From: an uncultured Treponema sp.
GTDB taxonomy: Bacteria; Spirochaetota; Spirochaetia; Treponematales; Treponemataceae
Reading direction: 5' to 3'
Assembly: GCA_947166355.1 (NCBI GenBank)
Contig: CAMVDX010000003.1
Span: 62,001-126,000, forward strand
Length of the DNA: 64,000 bases
Shown here: positions 32,338-40,520 of the stretch, piece by piece
Layout of the letters: each line of letters opens with the position of its first letter
Numbering within the stretch: position 1 is the stretch's first letter
Translations under genes and position numbers: made by a program
The notes under the pieces: model-generated
Told to the model about the DNA's origin: nothing
Database searches by the model: none
Seen by the model: only the letters and a program-made list of their open reading frames with translations

Positions 32338-33507
32338 CTATATCAAAGTATCCCAATCATGCCAGCTTACATACTGAATGCCATTGATGGTGCAGGTGAT
32401 GTCTCCGAGATAGAAAACTGTACCTCTGCATTGTGTATCTTCGCGTAGGGAAACATATTTTCTTGTATTGGCAGAAAGTTTTTGTTCTGTGTCTGAGGTG
32501 CTTTTGATTTCGATTGCATAGGTGTGTTTCCAGTCAGCAATTGTATCAACTTCAAAACCTTTTGAATCGCGGAAGAATGAAAGTTCTGGCTTTCTGCCAA
32601 TGTTACATCGGGATTTTAAGAGCTCTGCAACGGCAAAGGTTTCTACAACAGCTCCCTTATAGGGACTTAATAAGAGTTCTTCCTTTGAATTAATTCTGAG
32701 CAGATGGCATAAAAGACCTGTATCTGTAAAATACAGTTTTGGTGTTTTTACAATAGACCGTCCTAGATTGTTCAGGTCTGGTTCAAGAAAATGTATGATG
32801 AAGGAAGATTCCAGAATAGAAAGCCATTGCTTAATTGTTGGTGCGGAAACGCCAATATTCTTTGATATACTTTCCATAGAAAGCAGCTGTCCTGAATAAA
32901 GTGCACAGATCTGTATGAATTTCTTAAAGCTTGAAATATTCGTAGCGGTTATGTGTTCTTTTACATCAAGATCAAGATAAGTGTCTATATAGTTTTCAAA
33001 CCAGTCATCAGGAATAAAATGTTTTTCGCTATCATAAAGGGGTGGATAAAAGCCTTTGAAAATTAGATCATAGGGATTTTGCACAAGAAGTTTTGAATCT
33101 TTTAATTCACCAAGAGAAAATGGAAGAAGTTGTAAAAAGGCTGCGCGTCCTGCAAGGGAATCTGTCATATTTTCTTTCAGTTTGAATTGACTTGATCCTG
33201 TGAGTATGTATTTTCCAGGCTCATATTTTTTACTGTCTACAAAAAGTTTGACTGCGTCAAATATCTCGGGAACTTTTTGTGCTTCGTCAATAATTACACC
33301 GTCAGGAAATGCCTCGAGAAAATCTTTTGGATTTGAAGCTGCCAGTGTGCGAAGGTTCTTATCATCAAGAGAAACGTATTTTTTATCTGGAAAGGTCATT
33401 TTTGCAAGCGTTGTTTTTCCGCTTTGCCGTGGACCAGTTATTCCAACTACAGGAAATTGACCTGCAAGTCTTAAAAGGGCGCCTTTTGCTTTTCTTGAAA
33501 TTTCCAT
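32338..33507 (-). CDS. AAA ATPase with DUF4143 domain
   Basis: This 389-aa protein has the common two-part plan of this family: an AAA_14 ATPase (Walker A GITGPRQSGKTTLAKM near residue 26, Walker B DGVIIDEAQKVPEIF, sensor YILTGSSQF) and a C-terminal DUF4143 domain with a winged-helix-like part (SMESISKNIGVSAPTIKQWL) and a nuclease-like tail (EVDTIADWKHTYAIEIKS). The family is widespread, often mobile and of unknown role. Four 23-bp direct repeats begin one base upstream of its start codon and may be its operator. Confidence 0.88.
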   Translation of the reverse strand: MEISRKAKGALLRLAGQFPVVGITGPRQSGKTTLAKMTFPDKKYVSLDDKNLRTLAASNPKDFLEAFPDGVIIDEAQKVPEIFDAVKLFVDSKKYEPGKYILTGSSQFKLKENMTDSLAGRAAFLQLLPFSLGELKDSKLLVQNPYDLIFKGFYPPLYDSEKHFIPDDWFENYIDTYLDLDVKEHITATNISSFKKFIQICALYSGQLLSMESISKNIGVSAPTIKQWLSILESSFIIHFLEPDLNNLGRSIVKTPKLYFTDTGLLCHLLRINSKEELLLSPYKGAVVETFAVAELLKSRCNIGRKPELSFFRDSKGFEVDTIADWKHTYAIEIKSTSDTEQKLSANTRKYVSLREDTQCRGTVFYLGDITCTINGIQYVSWHDWDTLI

Positions 33508-33599
33508 AATCTAAAGTCTAACATGGTAAAAATCTAAAGTCAAGAGTGGTAAAAATCTAAAGTCAAGACTGGTGAAAATCTAAAGTGTAAGACGGAGAT
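33508..33599. repeat. Four 23-bp iterons upstream of the AAA/DUF4143 gene
   Basis: The units at 33508-33530, 33531-33553, 33554-33576 and 33577-33599 all start AATCTAAAGT; units 2 and 3 differ at only two positions and unit 4 is most diverged. They directly adjoin the minus-strand start codon at 33507 and lie between this gene and murC. Confidence 0.85.
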
Positions 33600-33635
33600 A
33601 ACGGTAATCAACCAGAATGAAGATGACTACTTTCA

Positions 33636-33664
33636 TTGTCTTAAAAGTCTCATTGTGATAAAAT
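33636..33664 (+). promoter_or_regulatory. Promoter of murC
   Basis: TTGTCT (33636-33641), a 17-bp spacer and TAAAAT (33659-33664) lie 7 nt before the ATG at 33672, so transcription should begin at or next to the start codon. Confidence 0.6.
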
Positions 33665-33671
33665 GTTTTTT

Positions 33672-35306
33672 ATGTCAAATAATGCAGTTTCTTTGCCCGA
33701 AGATTTTCGCGGCGTTCATATACATTTTGTTGGAATTAAGGGAACCGGAATGGCGGCTCTTGTGGAGATTCTTTTTCACAAGGGAGCGGTGATTACCGGT
33801 TCTGATGTCAGCGAGCGCTTTTATACTGATGAAGTTCTTGAAAAGCTTGGCTTGCACGCTCTTCCATTTGCGGCTGAAAATATTACTGATGACGTTCAGT
33901 ATGTAATTTATTCTTCTGCCTATAAACTCGATAAAAATCCGGATTTGATTGAGGCTGTGCGCCGCGGCTTGCCTTGTTTGCTTTACACTCAGGCACTTGG
34001 CGCTTACAGCGAGCGTGCTTATTCATGCGGTGTCTGTGGTGTTCACGGAAAGACTTCTACAACAGGTCTTGTTGGAACAATCTTAAAAGAAATTGATTTA
34101 CCGAGCCAGGTGCTGGCAGGTAGTGTGATTAATTCTTTTGGCGGGACTTGTACTTATACCTCAAATACGGTGGTTGAGTGTTCGCGTAGCGAACGTATCG
34201 AAACCACTGCGGAAGGCGAAAAGGGTGGTTTCGATATACCTGCTTCGCAGGCACTTATACCTGCTTCGCAGGCACTCAACCACCGAAGCATCTTCGTAGC
34301 CGAGACCTGCGAGTATCAGCGTCACTTTATGAGCTTCTGTCCGCAGAAAATTATTCTGACCTCTGTTGAGCCGGACCACGAAGATTATTACCCGACCTAT
34401 GAAGATATTCGCCAGGCCTTTATTGATTATATCTGTAAGCTGCCACAGGGCGGCGAGGTTATTTACTGCGCTGATGATAAGGGGGCCTGCGATACAATAA
34501 ATATTGTGCGAGGTCTTCGCCCTGATATTGTGGCGTTGCCTTATGGGGAGAAAGCAGGTATGTCATTGTCCGGCTTGACCGGACAATCTACACAGGTCGA
34601 CTTCTCTGTCATCTTCGGCAAGGTTGAAAACGAGCGCAATTCTTTTACCCTCGGTCTTTTTGCTTCCAAGGGCGACTTCGCATTAGCAATGCCAGGCCGC
34701 CACGAGGTTTTAGACGCGGCTGCGGCTGTGGCTCTGGTTTGTCAGTTGCTGCGCGAGTTTGGCAAGAATCCTCTGGACTACTATGAAAATATTCGCCGCG
34801 GGCTTTTGAATTTTAGCGGTGGAAAACGCCGCAGTGAGATTGTTGGGCGCTTTACAAACAAAAACGGTGCAGATGTAATTGTGCTCGATGATTACGGTCA
34901 CCATCCGACTGCCGTAAAGACAACCCTTGAAGGCTACCGCGAATTTTATAAAGGCCGCAAAATCATAGTTGATTTTATGAGCCACACTTATTCTCGCACT
35001 CAGGCTTTGCTGCCGGAGTTTGCCCGCTGTTTTACCGCCGCAGACGAAGTAATTCTTCATAAAATCTATTCTTCTGCCCGCGAAAATCCTTCTGATTTTG
35101 ACATTACCGGCCGCACTCTTTACGAAGCAGTTCTTGCTACTGGTCAGCAGAACGTTCATTATTATGAAGAGATTTTAGATGCAGCAGATTTTGCAAAGGC
35201 AGAACTCGAAAAGCCGCTTGGTCCTGAATATCCTGATGGCTACTTATTTATTACAATGGGCGCCGGCGATAACTGGAAGCTTGGAAAAGAAGTATTAAGT
35301 AAATAA
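33672..35306 (+). CDS. murC: UDP-N-acetylmuramate-L-alanine ligase MurC
   Basis: This cytosolic ATP-dependent ligase adds L-Ala to UDP-MurNAc in peptidoglycan synthesis. The N-terminal Rossmann motif FVGIKGTGMAALVE, the P-loop GVCGVHGKTSTT (near residue 121), SVEPDHEDYY and the C-terminal DDYGHHPTAVKTT are visible. At 544 aa it is longer than typical MurC (about 460-490) because it contains repeat-encoded inserts: residues 166-204 come from two inverted family B repeats and residues 297-306 from a family D repeat, all in frame. The ATG at 33672 is preferred over 33663 because the -10 box covers the latter. No Shine-Dalgarno is present. Confidence 0.93.
   Translation: MSNNAVSLPEDFRGVHIHFVGIKGTGMAALVEILFHKGAVITGSDVSERFYTDEVLEKLGLHALPFAAENITDDVQYVIYSSAYKLDKNPDLIEAVRRGLPCLLYTQALGAYSERAYSCGVCGVHGKTSTTGLVGTILKEIDLPSQVLAGSVINSFGGTCTYTSNTVVECSRSERIETTAEGEKGGFDIPASQALIPASQALNHRSIFVAETCEYQRHFMSFCPQKIILTSVEPDHEDYYPTYEDIRQAFIDYICKLPQGGEVIYCADDKGACDTINIVRGLRPDIVALPYGEKAGMSLSGLTGQSTQVDFSVIFGKVENERNSFTLGLFASKGDFALAMPGRHEVLDAAAAVALVCQLLREFGKNPLDYYENIRRGLLNFSGGKRRSEIVGRFTNKNGADVIVLDDYGHHPTAVKTTLEGYREFYKGRKIIVDFMSHTYSRTQALLPEFARCFTAADEVILHKIYSSARENPSDFDITGRTLYEAVLATGQQNVHYYEEILDAADFAKAELEKPLGPEYPDGYLFITMGAGDNWKLGKEVLSK
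34169..34284. repeat. Two family B repeats inside murC
   Basis: One copy (34169-34208, core TTCGCGTAGCGAA) and an inverted copy (34224-34284, with a duplicated CTGCTTCGCAGGCACT core) insert about 39 codons in frame into the central domain of murC. Confidence 0.88.
34562..34589. repeat. Family D repeat inside murC
   Basis: GTCATTGTCCGGCTTGACCG plus GACAATCT lies in frame and encodes SLSGLTGQS. It is a second repeat family within the same gene. Confidence 0.8.
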
Positions 35307-35308
35307 AT

Positions 35309-35382
35309 CGTCATTGCGAGGAGCGAAAGCGACGTGGCAATCTATTAATGGATTGCCACGCACTACGTGCTCGCAATGACAT
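35309..35382. repeat. Inverted pair of family A repeats between murC and yicC
   Basis: CGTCATTGCGAGGAGCGAAA ... GGCAATCT is followed after 6 nt by its inverted partner GGATTGCCACGCACTACGTG ... CGCAATGAC. The pair could fold into one long hairpin. Confidence 0.85.
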
Positions 35383-35395
35383 AAAGGAATAAACT

Positions 35396-36268
35396 ATGAC
35401 ATCAATGACAGGTTATGCCTACGAAGAAAAAAACTATGAAAGTGCTGTAGTCAGCGTAGAAATAAAATCGGTTAATTCGCGCTTTCTGGATTTGACGGTG
35501 AATCTTCCGCCATATCTGAATCCGCTGGAAGCTTACTTTCGCAGCAAGATTACAGAAAAAGTTGCCCGCGGTAAGGTTGATGTTTATATCCGCGTTAAGG
35601 AGCTGGAAAGTAATCCTGATATTACTGTGGATGAGGGGGCTGTAAAGGCTTATTCTGAGGCTGTAAAAAAGGTAATCAAAGCTTCTGGCTTTGGAACTGA
35701 TTCTGAAGCGGCCCTGAACTTTATTTTGAGTCAGCCGGGAGTTATTGTTTCTAACCGCTCTTATGATATGGATAAATATAAGGCTTTGATTGAGCCCCTT
35801 TTTGATTCTGTACTTGAAAAGTTTAATGCAGACCGCGAGCGAGAAGGCGAAAATATGAAGCGCGACCTGCAGGAAAAGCTTGAAAAACTCTCAAAGTGTG
35901 CACAATTTTTTACAGAATGGCAGCCAAAAATGGAAGAAATGTTCAAGGAACAGATTACAGCAAAGTTCCGCGAGCTTCTGGAAGACAAGGCAGATGAAAA
36001 CCGCATTATGACAGAAACCGCAGCAATGCTTGTAAAATACACAATCAACGAGGAAATTGTCCGCCTTAAGAGCCATATTGAGGCAATGCGCTCAGAACTG
36101 GCAAATAACCCGACACCGGGTAAAAAGCTGGACTTTATCTGCCAGGAAATGAACCGCGAAATCAACACCATCGGCAGTAAAAATCAGTTTGCCGAGGTAG
36201 GAGCAATGGTTATTACGGCTAAGGATAGTCTGGAGAATATTAGAGAACAAAGCAAAAACGTGGAATGA
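35396..36268 (+). CDS. yicC: YicC family endoribonuclease
   Basis: This 290-aa protein has the conserved N-terminus MTSMTGYAYEEKN and EIKSVNSRFLDL, and the C-terminal block NPTPGKKLDFICQEMNREIN with TIGSKN. E. coli YicC is an endoribonuclease that affects small-RNA stability; the family is near universal in bacteria. AAAGGAA lies before the ATG. The downstream neighbour is a cytidylate-kinase-like gene; in many bacteria yicC sits next to a nucleoside monophosphate kinase gene (gmk), so the pairing is familiar although the kinase differs. Confidence 0.92.
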   Translation: MTSMTGYAYEEKNYESAVVSVEIKSVNSRFLDLTVNLPPYLNPLEAYFRSKITEKVARGKVDVYIRVKELESNPDITVDEGAVKAYSEAVKKVIKASGFGTDSEAALNFILSQPGVIVSNRSYDMDKYKALIEPLFDSVLEKFNADREREGENMKRDLQEKLEKLSKCAQFFTEWQPKMEEMFKEQITAKFRELLEDKADENRIMTETAAMLVKYTINEEIVRLKSHIEAMRSELANNPTPGKKLDFICQEMNREINTIGSKNQFAEVGAMVITAKDSLENIREQSKNVE

Positions 36269-36274
36269 TAAACA

Positions 36275-36364
36275 GGTGGTTTCGATACGCCCATTCGGGC
36301 TACTCAACCACCGGTGTGAACTGTTGGTGGTTGAGTGCTCGCGAAGCGAGTGTATCGAAACCAC
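36275..36364. repeat. Inverted pair of family B repeats between yicC and cmk-like gene
   Basis: A copy with a CCCATTCGGGC core (36275-36312) and an opposite copy with a CTCGCGAAGCGAG core (36326-36364) are separated by 13 nt. Confidence 0.85.
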
Positions 36365-36379
36365 CGTATTGGGGGAAAT

Positions 36380-36925
36380 ATGAAACTAAACAAAGATCTT
36401 AGAATCGCAATCAGCGGAAAATCCGGCTGCGGAAATACAACTGTGAGCGGAATGCTTGCAAAAACTCTTGGCGTTACACTTATAAACTATACCTTCCGTC
36501 AGCTGGCGGCTGAAAAAGGCATGACTCTGCCGGAGGTTATTGAGGCGGCTAAAACTGACGACTCTTACGACAAATATGTAGACAAGCATCAGGTAGAGCT
36601 GGCCCTTGCTGAGCCTTGCGTACTCGGCAGCCGCCTTGCCATCTGGATGCTGAAAGAAGCAGACCTCAAGGTTTATCTTTTTGCCAGCGACGACACCCGT
36701 GCCCGCCGTGTTTACAACCGCGAAGGCGGCGATCTGCAGGCAATCAAAGACTTTACTGCCATGCGCGACAGCGAAGATACCCGCCGCTACAAGGAATTTT
36801 ACGGCATAGACAACAACGACTACGCCTTCTGCGACCTGATTATTGATGTAAACGAAAAAACTCCGGAAGAAATTGAAGAAATAATTCTAAAAGAGCTTGA
36901 AAAACGCGGCTTTATTACCCGTTAA
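36380..36925 (+). CDS. cmk: Cytidylate-kinase-like P-loop kinase
   Basis: This 181-aa protein resembles the short (archaeal/spirochaetal type) cytidylate kinases, which convert CMP or dCMP to the diphosphate. It has a P-loop region ISGKSGCGNTTVSGMLAKTL (residues 10-29), VLGSRLAIWML and the lid-like ARRVYNREG. The lysine of the usual GK(S/T) P-loop is replaced by Asn (GCGNTT), which is notable. The ATG at 36380 follows GGGGGAA; a frame from 36335 would begin inside a repeat. The substrate is inferred from family resemblance only. Confidence 0.72.
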   Translation: MKLNKDLRIAISGKSGCGNTTVSGMLAKTLGVTLINYTFRQLAAEKGMTLPEVIEAAKTDDSYDKYVDKHQVELALAEPCVLGSRLAIWMLKEADLKVYLFASDDTRARRVYNREGGDLQAIKDFTAMRDSEDTRRYKEFYGIDNNDYAFCDLIIDVNEKTPEEIEEIILKELEKRGFITR

Positions 36926-36963
36926 AATCAGTTCTTTTAAAATCAACTGAATAAAGGTGCACT

Positions 36964-37980
36964 ATGAAATGGTACGGCTTTAACATGCTCTGGACCTTTT
37001 CTTCTGATGGGAAGGAAGGTTCGAAAAATCCTGCAAGCATCCATATTGATGAAAATGATGTCGATTTTATAGCTGATATGGGCTGTAATTTTATCCGCCT
37101 GCCTCTTGATTACCGCTATATTCTGCATGATTTTAATTATGACCAGCCCGACGAAAACATGCTTAAGGTTTTGGACCGCTGCCTTGATACTATTATTTCC
37201 AGAGGGCTTCACTGTTCATTAAACGTGCACCGTGCTCCCGGCTACTGCATTAACGGAAATAATCTGGAACGAGACAATCTCTGGACAGATAAAATTGCCC
37301 AGGACGCTTTTACCAATTTGTGGAAACTTTTTGCAAATCGTTACAGCTCATATTCCAAAGACCAGCTAAGCTTTGACCTCTTAAACGAGCCTCCAAGCCC
37401 TGGCCAGTACGGTCTTACCCGCGAAAATCACAAGGTAATTATGAGCCGGGTAGTCAGTGAAATCAGAAAAATCAGCCCTGACAGAACTATTATCTGCGAT
37501 GGTCTTGGTGGCGGACACATGGCTTGCCCTGAGCTTACAGACCTTGGTGTAGTTCTCAGTGGACGCGGCTATATGCCTATGCGCCTTACTCACTGGCAGG
37601 CAGAATGGATGAAGAGTTCCGGTTCTTATGACTGGGAATATCCTAAATGGCCGGGAATGAAGTGTGATGGTGTGGAATGGAGCCGCCAAGCCCTCTTAGA
37701 TTTTTACAAGCCCTGGAAAGACCTTGCAGATAGCGGGGCAAATGTTCATATTGGTGAATGCGGCTGCTATGACAAGGTAGATAATGAAACTGCTCTTGCC
37801 TGGTATAAGGATTTCTTTTCTGTATTAAATGAACTTGATTTTGGATTTGCCCTTTGGAATTTCCGCGGCCCCTTTGGAATTGCCGAGCACCGCAGAAAGG
37901 GCACAAACTGGGAAGTTCGTAAGGGAATCACCTTTGACCGTGATTTATACGAACTTTTTGTCCAGTCTATGAAAAATTAG
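36964..37980 (+). CDS. Glycoside hydrolase family 5 protein (cellulase-like, no signal peptide)
   Basis: This 338-aa TIM-barrel enzyme has the GH5 acid/base Glu in LLNEPPSP (E142), the nucleophile Glu in HIGECGCYD (E265), NFIRLPLDYR near the N-terminus and the substrate-site FALWNFRGPFG. GH5 enzymes cut beta-1,4 glucans, mannans or related glycosides. There is no signal peptide or binding module, so it should act in the cytosol on imported oligosaccharides (inference). AAAGGTG precedes the ATG. It is convergent with thrC, with a 4-nt overlap of stop codons. Confidence 0.87.
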   Translation: MKWYGFNMLWTFSSDGKEGSKNPASIHIDENDVDFIADMGCNFIRLPLDYRYILHDFNYDQPDENMLKVLDRCLDTIISRGLHCSLNVHRAPGYCINGNNLERDNLWTDKIAQDAFTNLWKLFANRYSSYSKDQLSFDLLNEPPSPGQYGLTRENHKVIMSRVVSEIRKISPDRTIICDGLGGGHMACPELTDLGVVLSGRGYMPMRLTHWQAEWMKSSGSYDWEYPKWPGMKCDGVEWSRQALLDFYKPWKDLADSGANVHIGECGCYDKVDNETALAWYKDFFSVLNELDFGFALWNFRGPFGIAEHRRKGTNWEVRKGITFDRDLYELFVQSMKN

Positions 37981-39389
37981 AGATTGGCAATAAGCCAGTC
38001 TTTAAAGAGATTATAATCATTTTCCATTGGAATTGCGTTGTCAGGCAGGCGCATAACTGCTTCGAGGCGGTCCGGCATAGGAGGTTCCTTGCCGATTGCG
38101 TCTGTTACAATCTGACCAAACTTAGCAGGTGATGCAGTTTCGAGAATTACGCCCACAGCCTTCTTTGCAGCAACTTCGCCGGCCCATTTTGGAAGGTTTG
38201 GTGTAAGACCAGGTTTGTTCCAGTCATTTTTCTGTCCTGCAATAAGAGCTTCCATAGCACCGCTGCGTATATCATCCCAGGCCTGCCAGCCGATTGCTCC
38301 GTGAGGATCAATGATGTAGCCGGTCTTGTCGTTGCAGCTCTTGATTGCAGCCTTAATTCCTTCATTATCAAGCCAGTAAGAAGCAAAGAGTTCGCGAACC
38401 TGATCCAGAGTGTACATAGCCTTAATACGTTCGTAGTTACTTGGAGCACCAACGTCCATAGCATTTGCATATGTTTCAACTGAAGGGCGGGCATTGTAGT
38501 CGCCGGTAGCAATCCAGTCTGGAATTGTTTTATTTGTGTTAGTTGCGGCAACAAAACCTGCAATTGGAGCACCCATTTCACGGGCAATCAAACCAGAAGT
38601 AAGGTTACCAAAGTTTCCTGAAGGAACAACCATAATGATTGCAGGATCCTGAATCTTGTTGTCCATTGCGCTTCTGTTGCGAACAGTAAGAGCAGAGTAC
38701 ATATAGTAGAAGCTCTGTGGCAAAAGACGTGCAATATTAATTGAGTTTGCAGAAGAAAGGCGGAGTTTACCGCGAAGTTCTGTATCTGTAAAGGCTGTTT
38801 TTACGAGTTTCTGACAATCATCAAAAGTTCCCTTTACTTTCAATGCTCGAACGTTTCCAGTAAAAGTAGAAAGCTGTTTTTCCTGAAGTGGAGAGATTTT
38901 TCCATCAGGATAAAGAATTGTAACGTCGAGGCCCGGAACTCCGTGGAAAGCGCTTCCTACAGCAGAACCTGTATCACCAGAAGTTGCAACCAGAATATGG
39001 AGTGGTGTGTCTTCGTTACGGTTGAAGTAAGACATTGTGCGGGCCATAAAGCGGGCACCAAAGTCCTTAAATGCACAGGTTGGACCATGGAAAAGCTCCA
39101 TGATGTAAGAAATTGCATCGGCAGGAACAACCTTTGGCTGGAAAGGATAGGCGTCAGCAATGATTGCAGCCAAATCGTTATCTGGAATTTCTCCGTCCAC
39201 ATAAGGCTTTGCCATATTAAAGGCTACATCACGGAAAGATGGAGCGGGATCTTTATTAAGAAGGCTTGCGTCAAGTTTTGGAAATTCTACAGGAATGTAA
39301 AGTCCGCCAGTTGCCTGGTTCATTCCACCCATTACGGCAGTTTTAAAATCAGCTTTTACACTGCTGTCTCTTGTATCTGTATAAATCAT
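37977..39389 (-). CDS. thrC: Threonine synthase
   Basis: This PLP enzyme converts O-phosphohomoserine to threonine. The N-terminus MIYTDTRDSSVKADF and GLYIPVEFP, the PLP lysine K108 in HGPTCAFKDFGARF, the phosphate-binding VATSGDTGSAVG and VPSGNFGNLTSG are characteristic. Length 470 aa is normal for the long form. The ATG at 39389 with AAGGACGG upstream is chosen; a frame open from 39476 overlaps the upstream lipoprotein gene and is not supported. It starts 20 nt after the lipoprotein stop, so the two may be co-transcribed. Confidence 0.93.
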   Translation of the reverse strand: MIYTDTRDSSVKADFKTAVMGGMNQATGGLYIPVEFPKLDASLLNKDPAPSFRDVAFNMAKPYVDGEIPDNDLAAIIADAYPFQPKVVPADAISYIMELFHGPTCAFKDFGARFMARTMSYFNRNEDTPLHILVATSGDTGSAVGSAFHGVPGLDVTILYPDGKISPLQEKQLSTFTGNVRALKVKGTFDDCQKLVKTAFTDTELRGKLRLSSANSINIARLLPQSFYYMYSALTVRNRSAMDNKIQDPAIIMVVPSGNFGNLTSGLIAREMGAPIAGFVAATNTNKTIPDWIATGDYNARPSVETYANAMDVGAPSNYERIKAMYTLDQVRELFASYWLDNEGIKAAIKSCNDKTGYIIDPHGAIGWQAWDDIRSGAMEALIAGQKNDWNKPGLTPNLPKWAGEVAAKKAVGVILETASPAKFGQIVTDAIGKEPPMPDRLEAVMRLPDNAIPMENDYNLFKDWLIANL

Positions 39390-39409
39390 TTTTTCCGTCC
39401 TTAGCCTGA

Positions 39410-40387
39410 TTACAGACCGTATATAATATCGTTTACGACAAGCTCGGCTAGTTTTTCTTTGCCTTTTGAAACACATTCGTTCCAGTTCTTGCCTTTTGAT
39501 TCATAAGTTATTTCCGAAGAATAAATTAATTCTCCGTTTTTCATGCTCATCGCTCCGATTTCTGCCTTCAAAATGCAGTAATAACCGCTTCCATCTTCCA
39601 GAGCCGTTACTGCCTGTTCAAATTTGATTGTTCCATAAATCAGATAACCGTAAGCTGTTCCACCAATAATATCATAAGTATCTTTATAAAGTGATTTTGG
39701 TTTACCGATATAAGATGTTTCATTTACAGGTCCGTTACCCACCATTGTGATTCCACGACTGCGGAATTCTGCCTGAATGTCGTAAGAGTTGTTAATAGGA
39801 CGATCTTTTTCGTTATAATCCCAAACAAATAAAACTGCTCCACGGGAAGCAATATCAGATTTTACCTTCCAGTCTGCTTCGGCAGTAAAGGCTTTGAGAT
39901 TTTCAGCAAGTTCTGCATCATTACTTACGGGAGTAGGATATACTTTTACAGTTGTGTTTGCAGAAAATGCAGGTTTTTCGGGTGTAAAACTGATTTTTCC
40001 TTCGGAATCAGTAAGAAGTTCAATTTTTTCATAATTTATTTGATTTTCAGTTTTCGAGGCAGGATACTCAAGTGTGAGAGAAAATCCTTCTGCGGCAGAA
40101 GCATCTGCTTTTAATACAGAAAATACAAAAGGCTCAGAAAAACTTCTTCCTTTTGTTATTTCTTTTGGTGAAGAAACTTTTTTGATTGAAAAGCCTTCAA
40201 GTGATTTCAGAAATATTTCTTCAGCTGTTTCCTGTATTTGTGTTTCTATTTGATTTGGTTCAGATTTCTCTATTGTTTTTTCTTGTGAAGCCTGCTTTTG
40301 CTGTGAATCATCTGCTGGTGTAGAAGCGCATGATGCAAGTAGTATAAGTGAAGCAACGCCCAGTAAAACGATTTTAGATTTTTTCAT
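39410..40387 (-). CDS. Lipoprotein of unknown function
   Basis: This 325-aa protein has a lipoprotein signal peptide with lipobox LLASC (acylated Cys20), so it is anchored in a membrane on the periplasmic or outer side. A Gln/Glu-rich linker (about 25-55) is followed by a beta-rich middle and a C-terminal alpha/beta domain (DWKVKSDIASRGAVLFVWDY then GGTAYGYLIYGTIKFEQA) of unknown family. TATATT (40398-40393) is 5 nt before the ATG and there is no Shine-Dalgarno, so it may be leaderless. thrC follows downstream. Confidence 0.8.
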   Translation of the reverse strand: MKKSKIVLLGVASLILLASCASTPADDSQQKQASQEKTIEKSEPNQIETQIQETAEEIFLKSLEGFSIKKVSSPKEITKGRSFSEPFVFSVLKADASAAEGFSLTLEYPASKTENQINYEKIELLTDSEGKISFTPEKPAFSANTTVKVYPTPVSNDAELAENLKAFTAEADWKVKSDIASRGAVLFVWDYNEKDRPINNSYDIQAEFRSRGITMVGNGPVNETSYIGKPKSLYKDTYDIIGGTAYGYLIYGTIKFEQAVTALEDGSGYYCILKAEIGAMSMKNGELIYSSEITYESKGKNWNECVSKGKEKLAELVVNDIIYGL

Positions 40388-40461
40388 TTTAAAATATACG
40401 CTCTCGAATTTTGATTTAATAGTTTATTGTATTATTAAAAGCCTTTTTTTACAATAAGATA

Positions 40462-40491
40462 TTGCCGAAAATTTGGTATAAATTGTATAAT
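40462..40491 (+). promoter_or_regulatory. Promoter of alr
   Basis: TTGCCG (40462-40467), an 18-bp spacer and TATAAT (40486-40491) give a leader of about 23 nt before the ATG at 40521. Confidence 0.6.
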
Positions 40492-40520
40492 AATATGTTA
40501 GAAATTAATGGGTGGGGATT

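Noticed and set aside
33508..33599. CRISPR or plasmid origin
   Set aside because: Units are contiguous without spacers, and no replication initiator or DnaA-box cluster is visible; iterons of a local regulator fit better.
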